Below are positions 1 to 8,962 of a DNA stretch of 64,000 nucleotides, piece by piece (within the stretch, counting starts at the first letter, position 1; every line of letters begins with the position of its first letter). The position numbers and the translations under genes were made by a program. Source of the stretch: Prosthecobacter sp. SYSU 5D2. GTDB lineage: Bacteria > Verrucomicrobiota > Verrucomicrobiia > Verrucomicrobiales > Verrucomicrobiaceae. The stretch is taken from NCBI RefSeq assembly GCF_039655865.1, contig NZ_JBBYXL010000011.1, positions 1 through 64,000 on the forward strand, in the 5' to 3' direction. The notes beneath the pieces were generated by a model. That model did not search any database. It saw only the letters and a list, made by a program, of their open reading frames with translations, and had not been told where the DNA came from.

Positions 1-85
1 AGTGCTCATGACACCGCCACTATAACAAACGCGCTTTTACCCAGGAAATACCGCTGGAACCCTTGATTTATCAGGCTTCATGTCG

Positions 86-123
86 CCTGACCCCGTTTCA
101 CTGACCCCATTACCCCGTTACTG
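86..123 (+). repeat. TGACCCC repeat, left bracket of the first accessory unit
   Basis: Contains GCCTGACCCCGTTT followed by CTGACCCC and a third CCCCGTTA. The preceding bases (ATTTATCAGG) also match the copy at 5,144-5,185 when that copy is reverse complemented. It lies just upstream of the interrupted large gene and points towards it. Related copies sit at 5,144-5,185, 5,515-5,535 and 6,093-6,132. Bases 1-85 show nothing else I can name. Confidence 0.7.
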
Positions 124-182
124 ACTAATCAGCTTTTTGGCAAAATTCTCAGGCAGAGTTTGATTCCCGGCCTGCTTTCTGT

Positions 183-1748
183 TTGGTTATCTCTAAAATG
201 GAGCCCCTTAGCCCGCCACTGCCAGACGAACCTTTCCAGTTTACGGAAAGGCAACGAACTGTGTTTGATTTGCTGGAGCACGTATCTGAAGGTCATGAAC
301 ATTTTGGCCGGTGGTATCTAGGCGCGTTGCAAGCCGTGCGAACTGAGACCGCAGACGCACTAGCCCAGTCTGCTCATTCCATTCGTGAGATCTGTGACCG
401 TCTACCCTCGAGAATTGGAGTTCCAATGTTTGAGACTCCCATGCCTAAAACCCGTAAGGCAGTTAACAGTCTCCTCAAATTGCGAGTTTCAGACTATTCC
501 AACGGGTGGAACGGCCAAATCATCACCGACTCACTGTCAGAAATATTGGTCGAACTTGAATCTCTTCGACCAATATTTGAGGCTACACCGCGAACTCATC
601 GTTTGAAGGCCGCTCTCGAGATGCGGGATCCCTACAGTAAGGGAATAGCCCCTGAACATCGCAAGGCACGCGACAGGGCATTCAAGAGTTTGGGGGAGTA
701 TTTCCAAAATGTGGCGCACCACAACACCTTAGCGGAACAAAGCGATTTCAATTCAAAAATTGCCTCTTTCGAAGATATTCTCATCTCATACCTGACGCCC
801 GTATCGGTGGCGCAGCAAAATGAAATCTTGAAAATAATCGAATGCCCATCAACAACAACCGCTGAAGAACGGCTTAACTTCCTGCTCCTACACAATGGCG
901 CTAATCTCATTTTCTTTCTAGAGCGATTAGCGGACATCAGTTGGTTACCATTCATGGAAAGGCTAGGTTTATTCAGCCGATTACAGGAGGCGGAAATTAC
1001 CGAAGAAGGAACAATTTATCGGGCGGATCGGACACTGTCCTGTCTAGCCCGACTATCACATAAGGCCCCCGCAAAAGTGCTTGGTATTTTAAAACGCCTG
1101 CCTCAATCATCGAATCCGCAAGTCCCAGACCAGATTATGCGGTGTATAGCTGGGATTGAGGACCAATCTCTCATCCCAGACTGTCTAAAACTTCTCAAGA
1201 AGCTCCTGAAACAACCTGGGAGACATGGGTGGATATGGATTGAAGAAATACTCAAGAAATGGACCGGCTGGCGTAATACTAATGAAACCATTGATCTAAT
1301 AGGAGAATATATTCATTCTCAGATTAGTCAGCAGCAAAATCGATATGAATCAGGCGGTGGTTGGCAATTCAACGAAATAGATCGGCACTTCTTGGAACCT
1401 CTTGCCACATTACATCCATTAGCCCTGGCTAAAGTACTTTTTCGAGCGCTCTGTTTCTGGAGACTTCACCACATCGAATTGAGAGCGGCAGAACCTGGCA
1501 AACTGGAAGAGTTTTCTGTTGCCAATACTGTAGATATTGCAGCCAACGAACCTCCCACATACAGAATTGAGGACTTTCATCGTCGCAGTTCCCGTAATTA
1601 TGAATTGGAAGAGATCCTTGCCATTCGCATGTTTTCTATCGGCTCCTTAATTTTCGCAAATGGAAATGAAACCACAATAAGAGAGTTTGACGATTTGCTC
1701 CGATCAAACAACTGGGAACTCTTTTCCCGGCTACGATGGCAAATTTAT
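183..1748 (+). pseudogene. Large helical protein, 5' part (split by ISL3 element)
   Basis: This is the first 522 codons of a gene that continues at 3,092. The start could be TTG at 183 or ATG at 198 (MEPLSPPLPDEPFQF). The N-terminal part, around residues 15-70, contains RWYLGALQAV and an AHSIRE segment that reminds me of HEPN-like N-termini in large conflict proteins; this is an impression, not a proven hit. The rest looks all-helical and repeat-like, with no Walker motif visible in this half. Translation runs past the insertion junction for eight codons into the IS and stops at 1,772. Removing the IS and one copy of the 8-bp duplication restores an open frame of 1,197 residues. The gene is visibly more A+T-rich than the core genes of the window, suggesting transfer. 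Family name unknown. Confidence 0.75.
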
Positions 1749-3083
1749 GGTTATTCAGACTTTTCCGTGTGATCGGTATTGAGCAATAATAGTTAGCCAA
1801 CCGTTCTGCGGGTGCAAAACCCTGAGGGTGGGCTATGAAATCGCATGGACACTGAAGCATGGGAGAAACTGCTGGGAATCAAAGCACCGTGGAGCGTGGC
1901 GGAAATGGCGGTGGATGTGGAGAACAAGGAAGTCATGGTGCGGGTCAAATGCGACCGCACCGCCTGGTTGAACGGGCAGCACCCGCTCCATGTGCATGGC
2001 TGGGAAAAGCGCCGTTGGCGGCATCTGGACCTGTGGCAGTGCCGCACCATCATTGAGGCGGAAGTGCCGCGTCTGCGCGACCCGGCCACTGGAGCGACCG
2101 AAACCGCCGCCGTGCCCTGGGCCGAGGGGCTGAGCCGCTGGACCCTTCAGTTTGAAGCCTGGGCCATCGAAGTGCTGCAGCGCACGCGCAGCATCAGTGA
2201 CGGCAGCCGCCTGCTGAGGCTGGGCTGGGACGCATGTGACCGGATCATAAAACGGGCGGTGGAACGCGGGCTGCAAAGGCGTGAAACCGTGCAAGTGAGC
2301 CTGGTGGGCATTGATGAAAAAAGCTTTGGCAAAGGCCATGACTACATCGCCGTGATGAACGACCTGCAAGAAGCGCGGGTGCTTGAAGTGGTTGAAGGAG
2401 CCGGGGCCAAGGAAGTGGAAGCCCTCTGGGAAACGCTCATTACGGAACAGCGGGAGAAGGTGGAGGCCGTGGCCATGGACCGTGGCAAGGCGATGATCTC
2501 AGGCACCCGCAAAGCCGTCCCGCAGGCGGCTATCGTGCATGACCGCTTCCACATCAGCGCAGAGCAGAACAAAGCGGTAGACGAGGTGCGCAGAGCCGAG
2601 AACAAAAAGCTCATGAGCGAGGGAGACCAAAGGCTCAAAGGCACCAAATATCTGTGGTTGAGCGGGCTGGAGAGAATGGGGGAGGATGCCTTGAAAAGCT
2701 TTGAGAGCCTGGTGCAGATCAACCTCAAAACCAGCCGTGCCTGGGAGCTGAAGACGATTTTTGAGGGGTTTTGGAAGCAGCCTGACAAAGCGACCGGACG
2801 CGCCTTTTTCAAGAAGTGGAAGAACCGGGCCGTGAGATCGCGGCTGCCGCATTTTGTCAGGCTGGCCCGGAGTCTGGAATCAAGCCTGGAGGAACTGCTC
2901 AACTACTTTGACTGGCGCATCACCAACGCAATGAGCGAAGGGTTCAACAGCGTGATCCAGCAGATCAAGGCAGGGGCAAGGGGGTTCCGAAGCTTTGCCA
3001 GCTACCGCGCGCGCATCCTGTTTTTTTGTGGCAAACTCGATCTCAAACCCACCTGCTGATCACACAGGAATCTCGGAAGAACC
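1749..3083 (+). mobile_element. ISL3-family insertion sequence, complete
   Basis: The 1,335-bp element begins GGTT and ends AACC. Its ends are imperfect inverted repeats of about 28-30 bp; the left GGTTATTCAGAC and right GGTTCTTCCGAG both run into an identical GTGTGATC. It is flanked by a direct duplication of AAATTTAT at 1,741-1,748 and 3,084-3,091, the 8-bp size expected for ISL3 elements. It carries a single intact transposase. GC is much higher than in the split gene around it. Intact ends, intact transposase and a perfect duplication point to a recent insertion. Confidence 0.93.
1845..3059 (+). CDS. tnp: ISL3-family transposase
   Basis: This 404-residue DDE transposase moves the IS element that encloses it. 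The catalytic triad is visible: D157 in GIDEKSFGKG, D212 in AMDRGKAM and E365 in NAMSEGFNSVIQ. These are followed by the family's C-terminal GFRSFASYRARILF segment. The HDRFHI stretch between the second D and the E is also typical. The N-terminal zinc-binding region of ISL3 proteins is present only in reduced form: the RRWRHLD segment is there, but the usual first CxxC pair is not seen. The length is at the short end for the family. The frame is open, so the protein may be active. Confidence 0.95.
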   Translation: MDTEAWEKLLGIKAPWSVAEMAVDVENKEVMVRVKCDRTAWLNGQHPLHVHGWEKRRWRHLDLWQCRTIIEAEVPRLRDPATGATETAAVPWAEGLSRWTLQFEAWAIEVLQRTRSISDGSRLLRLGWDACDRIIKRAVERGLQRRETVQVSLVGIDEKSFGKGHDYIAVMNDLQEARVLEVVEGAGAKEVEALWETLITEQREKVEAVAMDRGKAMISGTRKAVPQAAIVHDRFHISAEQNKAVDEVRRAENKKLMSEGDQRLKGTKYLWLSGLERMGEDALKSFESLVQINLKTSRAWELKTIFEGFWKQPDKATGRAFFKKWKNRAVRSRLPHFVRLARSLESSLEELLNYFDWRITNAMSEGFNSVIQQIKAGARGFRSFASYRARILFFCGKLDLKPTC

Positions 3084-5119
3084 AAATTTATGCTGATCAT
3101 CCCGTTAGGAGCCTCGAGTGGGTCCGAAAAGATGTCTTGCCGCGTATCCCAAAATTCGGTTACTATGATAGCGCCCACTGCTTTGAAATGGCCCAGATGC
3201 TCGAAACTCAAAGTATCGCAAATGGGCCAAGCTTTCTCAGTCCAGCAGAGATCCAAGAATACTATGAAAGTGTTATGGCAGGCCCGTTTAACTACGAGGG
3301 CGAGCAGGTCGTAAAGGAACCTTATGTTCAGATATTTCAGAGGAAGCAACTGCACCCAATTCGCAGTTTGCTTTGCGGATACCCCCTAGAAAACTTCGGC
3401 GCACTGGCAAAAGACAATTTCGACTTGCAGATGACAAGTTATAAACAATTCTCTTCCGGCGGCGAGATGCATGAGATAACACATGTCGCACCAAAAGAGG
3501 CCGATGGATTGGCCGAGATGACAGAAGATGAATTGTGGTCTTTCCTGAATACTTGGAAACCGGCAACCAATCGTTTCGACTCTGACCAATGGTGGATTGA
3601 GGAACACGTCAGCGCTCTTGGGCGAAAGTTTGCACACTTGTTACAATCCGAACCGGCGAGGTTCCAAGCATCCAGGGAGTGGTGGCGAAACCTGATGCGT
3701 CCCGACATTCTCTACCCACCGTTGGAAATGGCAACAGTTCGCATTTCAGACCAAACGGACGTACACATGGCTGCTCAGCCTCCCTCACAAAACGAATGGC
3801 GCAACTGGTTTGGGCTTGTAGAGTGGATCGCGTCCTCCGGTACAACGGATGCTGAAGAGAGTGGGGACCCACTTCGCACTGAAGGTGACGACTGGAACTG
3901 GGCACGGATAATAGCTGTGAAATTCTTGGCAGCAACGATTACTCCTCGCTTTCCTGTACCTGAAAATCTGAGATCACAAATTGGCATCCTCATTCGTCAA
4001 TTCGTTGTTGCGCCCGATAAAAGGCTAGACTCCAGTGATAAGACAATACTTAAAGATTGGTTCACCACAGCGATCAATTCAGTTCGCGGAACTGCTGTAG
4101 AGCAACTCATGCGTTTGGCCTTACAGCAAAAAATAGATCGAAATGGGCAATCACCCGATGATTGGGTGTGGGTACTGATAAGAGACCTTCTCGTCAAGGA
4201 TGGTCCGTCACAGGCCGTATTCTCGATTATGGGTGCGAGACTGAATATCGCACTCCATCTTTTCGCTGAACAATTCAAACGAGAGCCCTTTCTTCTACTA
4301 CCAGGTCCAAACAGCGAGGCCCAAATTGCTTTCATTCTTGCCTTGACGAAATATAGCCAAGCACAAGTGGCCTTAATTGAAACGCTTCCCGCTTTTCCGA
4401 CGTCCGCACTCGAGTGTCTCGTTCAGATGAATGCCAAGGGGCTTCTTGATCGTGAGCAGCAGTCTGGCGATTTTGGAGCACAGCTAGGCACTCATCTAGC
4501 GTATTACTTCTGGAATGACGCATATCCATCTTCGTCCGACGGAGACGCAATAATTGAACGTTATTTCGCTGTTGCAGAACCTTCCCAGAGGAGTCGCGCC
4601 ATTAGTAGCATCGCAAATATTTTCCGCAAAGCTCAAGCAGAGCAGAGGCACGAACGATGCTTCCAGCGAGCCCGCGATCTATGGGACCGCCGATTTTCAA
4701 TTGTAACACTGCGCCGCACAAACAGCACGTATTCTGCAGAGGATGTGCACGAGGAATTGAGCGCGTTTGTCGAATGGCTTAGCTGCGAGTGTCACCCATT
4801 TGAATGGCGCTACGAGCGTGTACTCCAAGCCCTGCGACTTATTGAACGTGCTCCGCAGTCTTCATTAACAATGCAGACCCTTGAAAAATTGTCTCAAGAC
4901 CCTGTGAAACTTGGTCCATGCATAGAGATTCTCGAGTTGATTCTCTCAAAGGAAACCAGGATACTTTCTTGGACATACAGAGAAGATGAAATCAAACCTC
5001 TCTTAGCCCGAGGAAGCATAGCCAGAGAAGCTGCCGTTGTGGCGCGGACTCAACGAATTCAGGACATCCTCCTCCGACACGGAATGTTTTCTTATCTGGA
5101 TCTAGGTTCACAAGTGTAA
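3084..5119 (+). pseudogene. Large helical protein, 3' part (split by ISL3 element)
   Basis: This is the continuation of the gene starting at 183. After the duplicated AAATTTAT the frame resumes with GCT GAT CAT at 3,092 and runs 675 codons to the stop. The join Q-I-Y/A-D-H-P-V-R-S is in frame with the 5' part. The open frame extends back into the IS (TTG at 3,026), but that is IS sequence and unlikely to be a natural start. The fragment is largely helical. Its last 50 residues (SWTYREDEIKPLLARG and RIQDILLRHGMFSYLDL) resemble C-terminal ends of large NTPase-like or helical-repeat conflict proteins. No catalytic motif was recognised, so function stays unknown; a defence role is inference. Confidence 0.75.
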
Positions 5120-5143
5120 TAGAATATTAGACGAGGTGGAAAA

Positions 5144-5535
5144 CGGGGTCATGGAAAACGGGGTCAGGCAACGATTCCTGACAAATTAACCCATCCCCCC
5201 CTCTCCCCAGCCCCAAAGGGGCGAAACAACAAAGCCCCAGGGCGCAGTCCTGGGTACACAGGCAACGCACCTCACTGTCGCAAAGAGCCCTGAAAGGGCG
5301 AGACACCCACGCCCCGCCTGCACCCCGACAGGCCGCCTCCTCCCTGCTCCCCAATTCATTCTCTGCTCCAATTGCCCCTCTGCCCCCGACTGCCTGGCTC
5401 CAGGCTCTGCCGCGCGGGGTTCTTACCCGCTGGGAGGCGTTACAAGGTTTCCATGTTCTAACTCTCATTTGACTGTTTGTCTGATTTCCTCCTTGCCTGT
5501 GTTTATCTTGGCGCTATGACCCCGTTTTCCCCTAA
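5144..5535. repeat. Extragenic repeat block between the two accessory genes
   Basis: The 439 bp gap holds no credible gene. Bases 5,144-5,185 carry two inverted copies of the TGACCCCGTTT repeat (read as AACGGGGTCA). A forward copy, TGACCCCGTTTTCCCC, lies at 5,518-5,533. Between them are short GC-rich palindromes: GCCCCAAAGGGGC at 5,210-5,222, a CCCAGGG/CCTGGG pair near 5,236-5,255 and GCCCTGAAAGGGC at 5,288-5,300. The arrangement resembles REP-type extragenic elements. A weak minus-strand open frame here (5,127-5,468) looks like translated repeat. Confidence 0.6.
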
Positions 5536-5558
5536 CAAAGCAACCATCATCTTCACCT

Positions 5559-6020
5559 ATGCAATGGGATAAAGTGCAGCATGAATGCCACAGCTTTGTG
5601 GTTAAACAGACCGACCGAACAGCAATACTCAACGAGATGGCAAGATTTTGGGATGGTGTTACAACTGATGTATTGCCCCTTACCCCAATGGATGTTTGGG
5701 ATCATTTGCTGATAGACGTGCGTGGAATCGATGGGGGCATCAGCGTTTATCCACAACAATCAGCAGAGCCACCGTTCCGAGTGGCTTGGGCACGTCTTGA
5801 CCTGCATCAACTTGCCCGTGATTTTGAAGCACTGGATGAGAATGAGTTTGAAGAAGGCGACAAGTTTTCAGAGATCAATCGTTCGTATGCCACGATGCTT
5901 GTTGAAGCAGCCAAAGAAGCAGGGATAGCTGCTTTGATTGGGAAATCACCAAGCGTTATGCTTCGCTTTGTAGCCTACTCAGAGGATCAAAAACCGCCAT
6001 TTTTGGAGGTGGCAGTGTAG
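5559..6020 (+). CDS. Hypothetical protein, 153 aa, in repeat-bracketed unit
   Basis: I do not recognise a family. The protein is 153 residues, acidic in the middle (LDENEFEEGDKF), with no signal peptide or membrane segment, so it is probably cytoplasmic. It starts MQWDKVQHEC and contains DVWDHLLIDVRG near residues 45-56. Codon use and base composition are more A+T-rich than the core genes, like the split gene to its left. It is the only gene between a forward TGACCCC repeat (5,518) and an inverted one (6,093), so it looks like a small accessory cassette. A solitary immunity-like or phage-related role is possible but not shown. Confidence 0.6.
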   Translation: MQWDKVQHECHSFVVKQTDRTAILNEMARFWDGVTTDVLPLTPMDVWDHLLIDVRGIDGGISVYPQQSAEPPFRVAWARLDLHQLARDFEALDENEFEEGDKFSEINRSYATMLVEAAKEAGIAALIGKSPSVMLRFVAYSEDQKPPFLEVAV

Positions 6021-6092
6021 AGTTATACCATAACAGTGACAACTCATAGCAGGCATGTCAGCATGCCACCCTAACAAATATTAAAACTCCGT

Positions 6093-6132
6093 GGAAATGG
6101 GGTCAGGAAATGGGTCAGGGGGCGACTTTTGA
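6093..6132 (-). repeat. TGACCCC repeat, right bracket of the second accessory unit
   Basis: On the minus strand this reads CCTGACCCATTTCCTGACCCC, preceded by TTTTGTCAAAAGTCG. It aligns base for base with the minus-strand copy at 5,144-5,185 (TTTGTCAGGAATCG then CCTGACCCC). It closes the unit that contains the 153-aa gene. The rest of 6,021-6,290 includes a short GGCATGTCAGCATGCC hairpin near 6,052-6,067 and no recognisable gene. Confidence 0.6.
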
Positions 6133-6290
6133 CAAAATAGCCCTGGGCACAGACTGTACCGTCCCATACGGGGGGAGGTGATTTGGACGGATGGCGAATG
6201 ATTCCGCGTGCGGAAACAAATGCCCAAGGCGTCCGGGAGAGTTTCCGCTTCGCGTGGATGCGGACGAGGGCATCCGCGATCCTCTTGGCG

Positions 6291-6938
6291 TCAGAAAAGT
6301 TCTTTGACCTTGGTGGCGAGGGACTCCCCGAGAATTTGGTGCTGGGAGGCGTCGAGGTGGACGGCGTCGAGGGGGCTCGGGGTGAGGAGGGGCTGGGTGT
6401 TGAGGTAGGGGCAGCGGAGTGTGGTGGCGAGGGCATCGTAATAACGGGGGAGCTGGGCGCTGCGGGCGGGGCCGTCGTGGACGCGGGCGGCGGTTTCGGG
6501 GAGGTGGGTGAGGTCGCCAATGAGAGGCGGGCAGAGGAGGAGGAGCTGCGGGGGGCGGTTGTCGGGGCCGGATTCGCTGGAGAGGATCATGCGGGCGAGA
6601 ACGCCAGCTCCGGCCGCGATGTCGCTGGGAGGGAGGTTGAAGAGGGTTTTGAGGTCATTGGTGCCGAGCATCAGGATGACCAGATCAAGGGGCTTGTGGC
6701 TCTCCAGGCAGGCGGGGAGGTAGTCCTTGCCCTTGCGGCAGAGGTTCAACGGGTCCTCATGGACCGTGGTGCGCCCGTTCTGGCCTTCCTCAATGACCCG
6801 GTAACCGGAGCCAAGCTCACGCGCGAGCACGCCCGTCCAGCGGACATCATGAGGATGACGGCGCGGAAACGGCGCCGTCATGCTGGCCGGGTCGTAACCC
6901 CAGGTGTTCGAGTCGCCAAAGCAGAGAATGGTTTTCAT
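6291..6938 (-). CDS. SGNH/GDSL-family hydrolase (arylesterase-like)
   Basis: This is a 215-residue esterase of the SGNH fold, likely cytoplasmic because it starts MKTILCFGDSNTWG without a signal peptide. All four blocks are visible: block I GDSN (catalytic S10), block II with G52/N54 in GQNGRTT, block III GTND (N94) and block V DAVHLD near the C-terminus with the catalytic Asp and His. The closest pattern I know is the small arylesterase/acyltransferase group. It could hydrolyse acetyl or aryl esters, perhaps from polysaccharides, but the substrate cannot be read. Next to it lie the 90-bp repeats; no operon partner is present. Confidence 0.85.
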   Translation of the reverse strand: MKTILCFGDSNTWGYDPASMTAPFPRRHPHDVRWTGVLARELGSGYRVIEEGQNGRTTVHEDPLNLCRKGKDYLPACLESHKPLDLVILMLGTNDLKTLFNLPPSDIAAGAGVLARMILSSESGPDNRPPQLLLLCPPLIGDLTHLPETAARVHDGPARSAQLPRYYDALATTLRCPYLNTQPLLTPSPLDAVHLDASQHQILGESLATKVKELF

Positions 6939-6982
6939 GGGAGTGGAATGACGGAGGGGAGCAGAGAACTCAAACTTTTTTC

Positions 6983-7398
6983 ACCACAGATGCCACAGAT
7001 AAACACAGATAGGATCCCAGAGATTGGCCGTCTCAGCCCCCCGCCATCTGTGCTCTCCGTGACATCTGTGGTCCCTCTTTGAAGTCCCAAAGCTGCCCAT
7101 CCTTTAACCACAGATGACACAGATTAACACAGATAGGATCTCAGAGATTGGCTGGCTCAGCTCCTCAATATCTGTGCTCTCTGTGACATCTGTGGTCCAT
7201 CTTCTGGTTCTGACATGAATGAGCATGCGTAGCCATTAGTCTAGCCTGTCCCGCGACTGCGGCGATGGTTTAAGAGGGTCTGGAACAACGGAACTCAAAG
7301 CTTGATTAACCACAGATGACACAGATTAACACAGATAGGATCCCAGAGTGCTGCTAGCTCAGTTCCTCATTATCTGTGCTCTCTGTGACATCTGTGGT
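6983..7398. repeat. Three 90-bp hairpin repeats (ACCACAGATG ... CATCTGTGGT)
   Basis: Three units of exactly 90 bp lie at 6,983-7,072, 7,107-7,196 and 7,309-7,398. Each starts ACCACAGATG, continues CACAGATTAACACAGAT (small variation), and ends ATCTGTGCTCTCTGTGA then CATCTGTGGT. The two ends of each unit are near-perfect inverted repeats of about 27 nt around a more variable centre (AGGATCCCAGAG...). This fits a long stem-loop, MITE-like or REP-like. The spacers differ, so the units were probably added independently rather than by slippage. Confidence 0.85.
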
Positions 7399-7560
7399 TT
7401 ATTTGGTTGGAGGGGGCGAGGGCATTTTTAAAACCCCAATGCCCAGCAATAGGCACTAATATTCCATTCATCCAATGCCCCCATCTGCTGTTTCTGACAT
7501 TAGTGAATATTAGTGAGCATTAGTGGTTTAACAGCCTGTGGCGGGACGATGAACCCTGCT
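7399..7560. repeat. Short ATTAGTG-type extragenic repeats
   Basis: The stretch downstream of the polymerase gene carries iterated CATTAGTG/TATTAGTG words (TGACATTAGTGAATATTAGTG near 7,497-7,517, then CATTAGTGG at 7,518-7,526). An inverted, partly decayed version lies at 7,450-7,475 and another remnant at 7,208-7,240. No gene is visible. Together with the 90-bp units they fill the 625 bp between the SGNH hydrolase and the polymerase. Confidence 0.45.
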
Positions 7561-7563
7561 GCA

Positions 7564-8850
7564 CTATTCCTTAAACTCCTGACGATCAGGAATGCGGGTG
7601 AAGGCAATCTTGGTGCCGGAGAAGGTTTTCACTTCATCGGGGGCGAAGCCAAGGGCGATGCTGTCGCGGCCGTATTCCTGGTTGAGGTCGTCCATGATCT
7701 TGGAGAGGCGGTCGCGGCGCTGCACATCGGCCTGGATAGGGCTGCCGAGGTCGGGGAAGAGATCGAGCTGCTGCGGGGCGCTGGTGGCTTCGAGTCCATG
7801 CAGGGTCACGCCGATCTTTTTCACCCGGCCCCAGCCGAGCTGGTCCATGACCCGCAGCCAGAGCACATCCAGAGTTTTGGAAAGGGCAAAGCTGTCGGAA
7901 ACAGGCAGAAAACTTTGATGGGCCTCAGCCCGCCGGGGGCTTTCGGCCCGGATACTGAGGGAGAGGGCGCTGGCGCGGTAGCCCATGCGGCGGAGGCGGC
8001 TGGCGGCCTTCAGCAGGAGGCGCTTGGAAACAATGACCGCCTGCGGCGGCTGGCGGAACTCCGGCGACAGCACGTGGCTGTGGCCGATGCTGCGGTTCTG
8101 CACCGGCACGTCATCCAGGTCCCCGCCGTGAAGCTGATGCCAGAAGCGGTCGCCGCCGACGCCACCCCAGACCTGGTGCAGGGTGCGCGGCGGGGCCTGC
8201 CAGAGATCCAGAAAGGTGCGGATGCCCGCCTGATGCAGCCGGGGCTCCATGTTCCGGCCGATGCCGGGCAGGTCCGTCAGCTTAAGGTGCTCCAGGCGGC
8301 CCGGCAGGTCCTGAGAGCGGACGACCTCCAGCCCATCGGGCTTGGTGAGGTCGCTGGCGACTTTGGCCAGATAGCGGTTGGGGGCGATGCCGACGGAGCA
8401 CGTGATGACCTCGCCCACACGCTCCAGCAGGCCTTTTTTGATGCGTCGGGCGAGCGCGACAGCCTCGGTTTCAATGGCCCGCTTGTTGTCCAGCAGGCAG
8501 CCCATTTCATCAATGGATCCGATGACCTGCACGGGGTAATGGCGCTCGATCTCATCAATGACCCGGTGATGAAAATCCACATACCGGTCATGGCTGGCCT
8601 CCACCAGGACGATGCCGGGGCACATCCGTTTCGCATCGCCGACATTCGTGCCTGTCTTGACGCCAAACTTCTTGGCCTGATAGCTGGCGGCGATGGCGCA
8701 GGTGTGGTCCGACATAACAGGCACCACGATGACCGGGCGGCCCCGCAGCTCCGGGCGCATCTGCTGCTCCACACTGGCAAAGTAGCTGTTCAGGTCCACA
8801 AACAGCCAGCGCAAAGGCGCAGCGGCGGAGGGACTGGGAACGGGCGTCAT
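7564..8850 (-). CDS. Y-family DNA polymerase (DinB/UmuC-like)
   Basis: This is a 428-residue translesion polymerase. The N-terminal palm has FVDLNSYFASVEQ (metal ligand D19) and the core catalytic GSIDEM with S112, D114 and E115. A helix-hairpin-helix (LTDLPGIGRNMEPRL) follows and then the little-finger domain. Near residues 360-365 it reads QQLDLF, a very good beta-clamp binding motif. The motif after SIDE is M-G-C, not the common A-Y-L/F of Pol IV, so it is a divergent subgroup and dinB or umuC is not assigned. A LexA-like operator at 8,878-8,891 lies 28 bp before the ATG, which implies induction by DNA damage. No umuD-like gene is adjacent. Confidence 0.9.
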   Translation of the reverse strand: MTPVPSPSAAAPLRWLFVDLNSYFASVEQQMRPELRGRPVIVVPVMSDHTCAIAASYQAKKFGVKTGTNVGDAKRMCPGIVLVEASHDRYVDFHHRVIDEIERHYPVQVIGSIDEMGCLLDNKRAIETEAVALARRIKKGLLERVGEVITCSVGIAPNRYLAKVASDLTKPDGLEVVRSQDLPGRLEHLKLTDLPGIGRNMEPRLHQAGIRTFLDLWQAPPRTLHQVWGGVGGDRFWHQLHGGDLDDVPVQNRSIGHSHVLSPEFRQPPQAVIVSKRLLLKAASRLRRMGYRASALSLSIRAESPRRAEAHQSFLPVSDSFALSKTLDVLWLRVMDQLGWGRVKKIGVTLHGLEATSAPQQLDLFPDLGSPIQADVQRRDRLSKIMDDLNQEYGRDSIALGFAPDEVKTFSGTKIAFTRIPDRQEFKE

Positions 8851-8877
8851 GGAGGAAGATAACGGCCAAAAGAAGAG

Positions 8878-8891
8878 TGTTCAAGTGAACA
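8878..8891 (-). promoter_or_regulatory. LexA-like operator upstream of the Y-family polymerase
   Basis: TGTTC-AAGT-GAACA, a palindrome with perfect 5-bp arms. Read in the direction of the polymerase gene, the extended context is AAAATGTTCANNTGAACA. The same 16 defined bases occur at the second box (55,341-55,354) and nowhere else that I found. Its position 28 bp before the start codon of a translesion polymerase is what an SOS operator should show. Inverted repeats of this type have, as far as I recall, been reported for LexA in some Verrucomicrobia; this was not checked. Confidence 0.72.
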
Positions 8892-8934
8892 TTTTTCCAG
8901 CAAAAGCTTTGCCAGGAGGTATGCGCAAAAAAAA

Positions 8935-8962
8935 ACAGGGCGGACCACCCGGTCCGCCCTGT
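8935..8962 (-). terminator. Rho-independent terminator after the DUF1080 gene
   Basis: A perfect 12-bp stem (ACAGGGCGGACC / GGTCCGCCCTGT) with a 4-base loop, flanked by an A-run on the left and a T-run on the right, so it can work on both strands. It lies downstream of the minus-strand DUF1080/L,D-transpeptidase pair and insulates them from the polymerase promoter. Confidence 0.85.

Noticed and set aside
3026..3083. TTG at 3,026 as the start of a 697-aa gene
   Set aside because: These codons lie inside the IS; the natural gene resumes at 3,092 and is the 3' half of the split gene.
6983..7398. The three 90-bp repeats as a CRISPR array
   Set aside because: Units are long hairpins with unequal spacers of 34 and 112 bp; no cas genes.
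7513..8862. A 449-codon plus-strand frame opposite the Y-family polymerase
   Set aside because: Shadow frame; the minus-strand protein carries all polymerase motifs.
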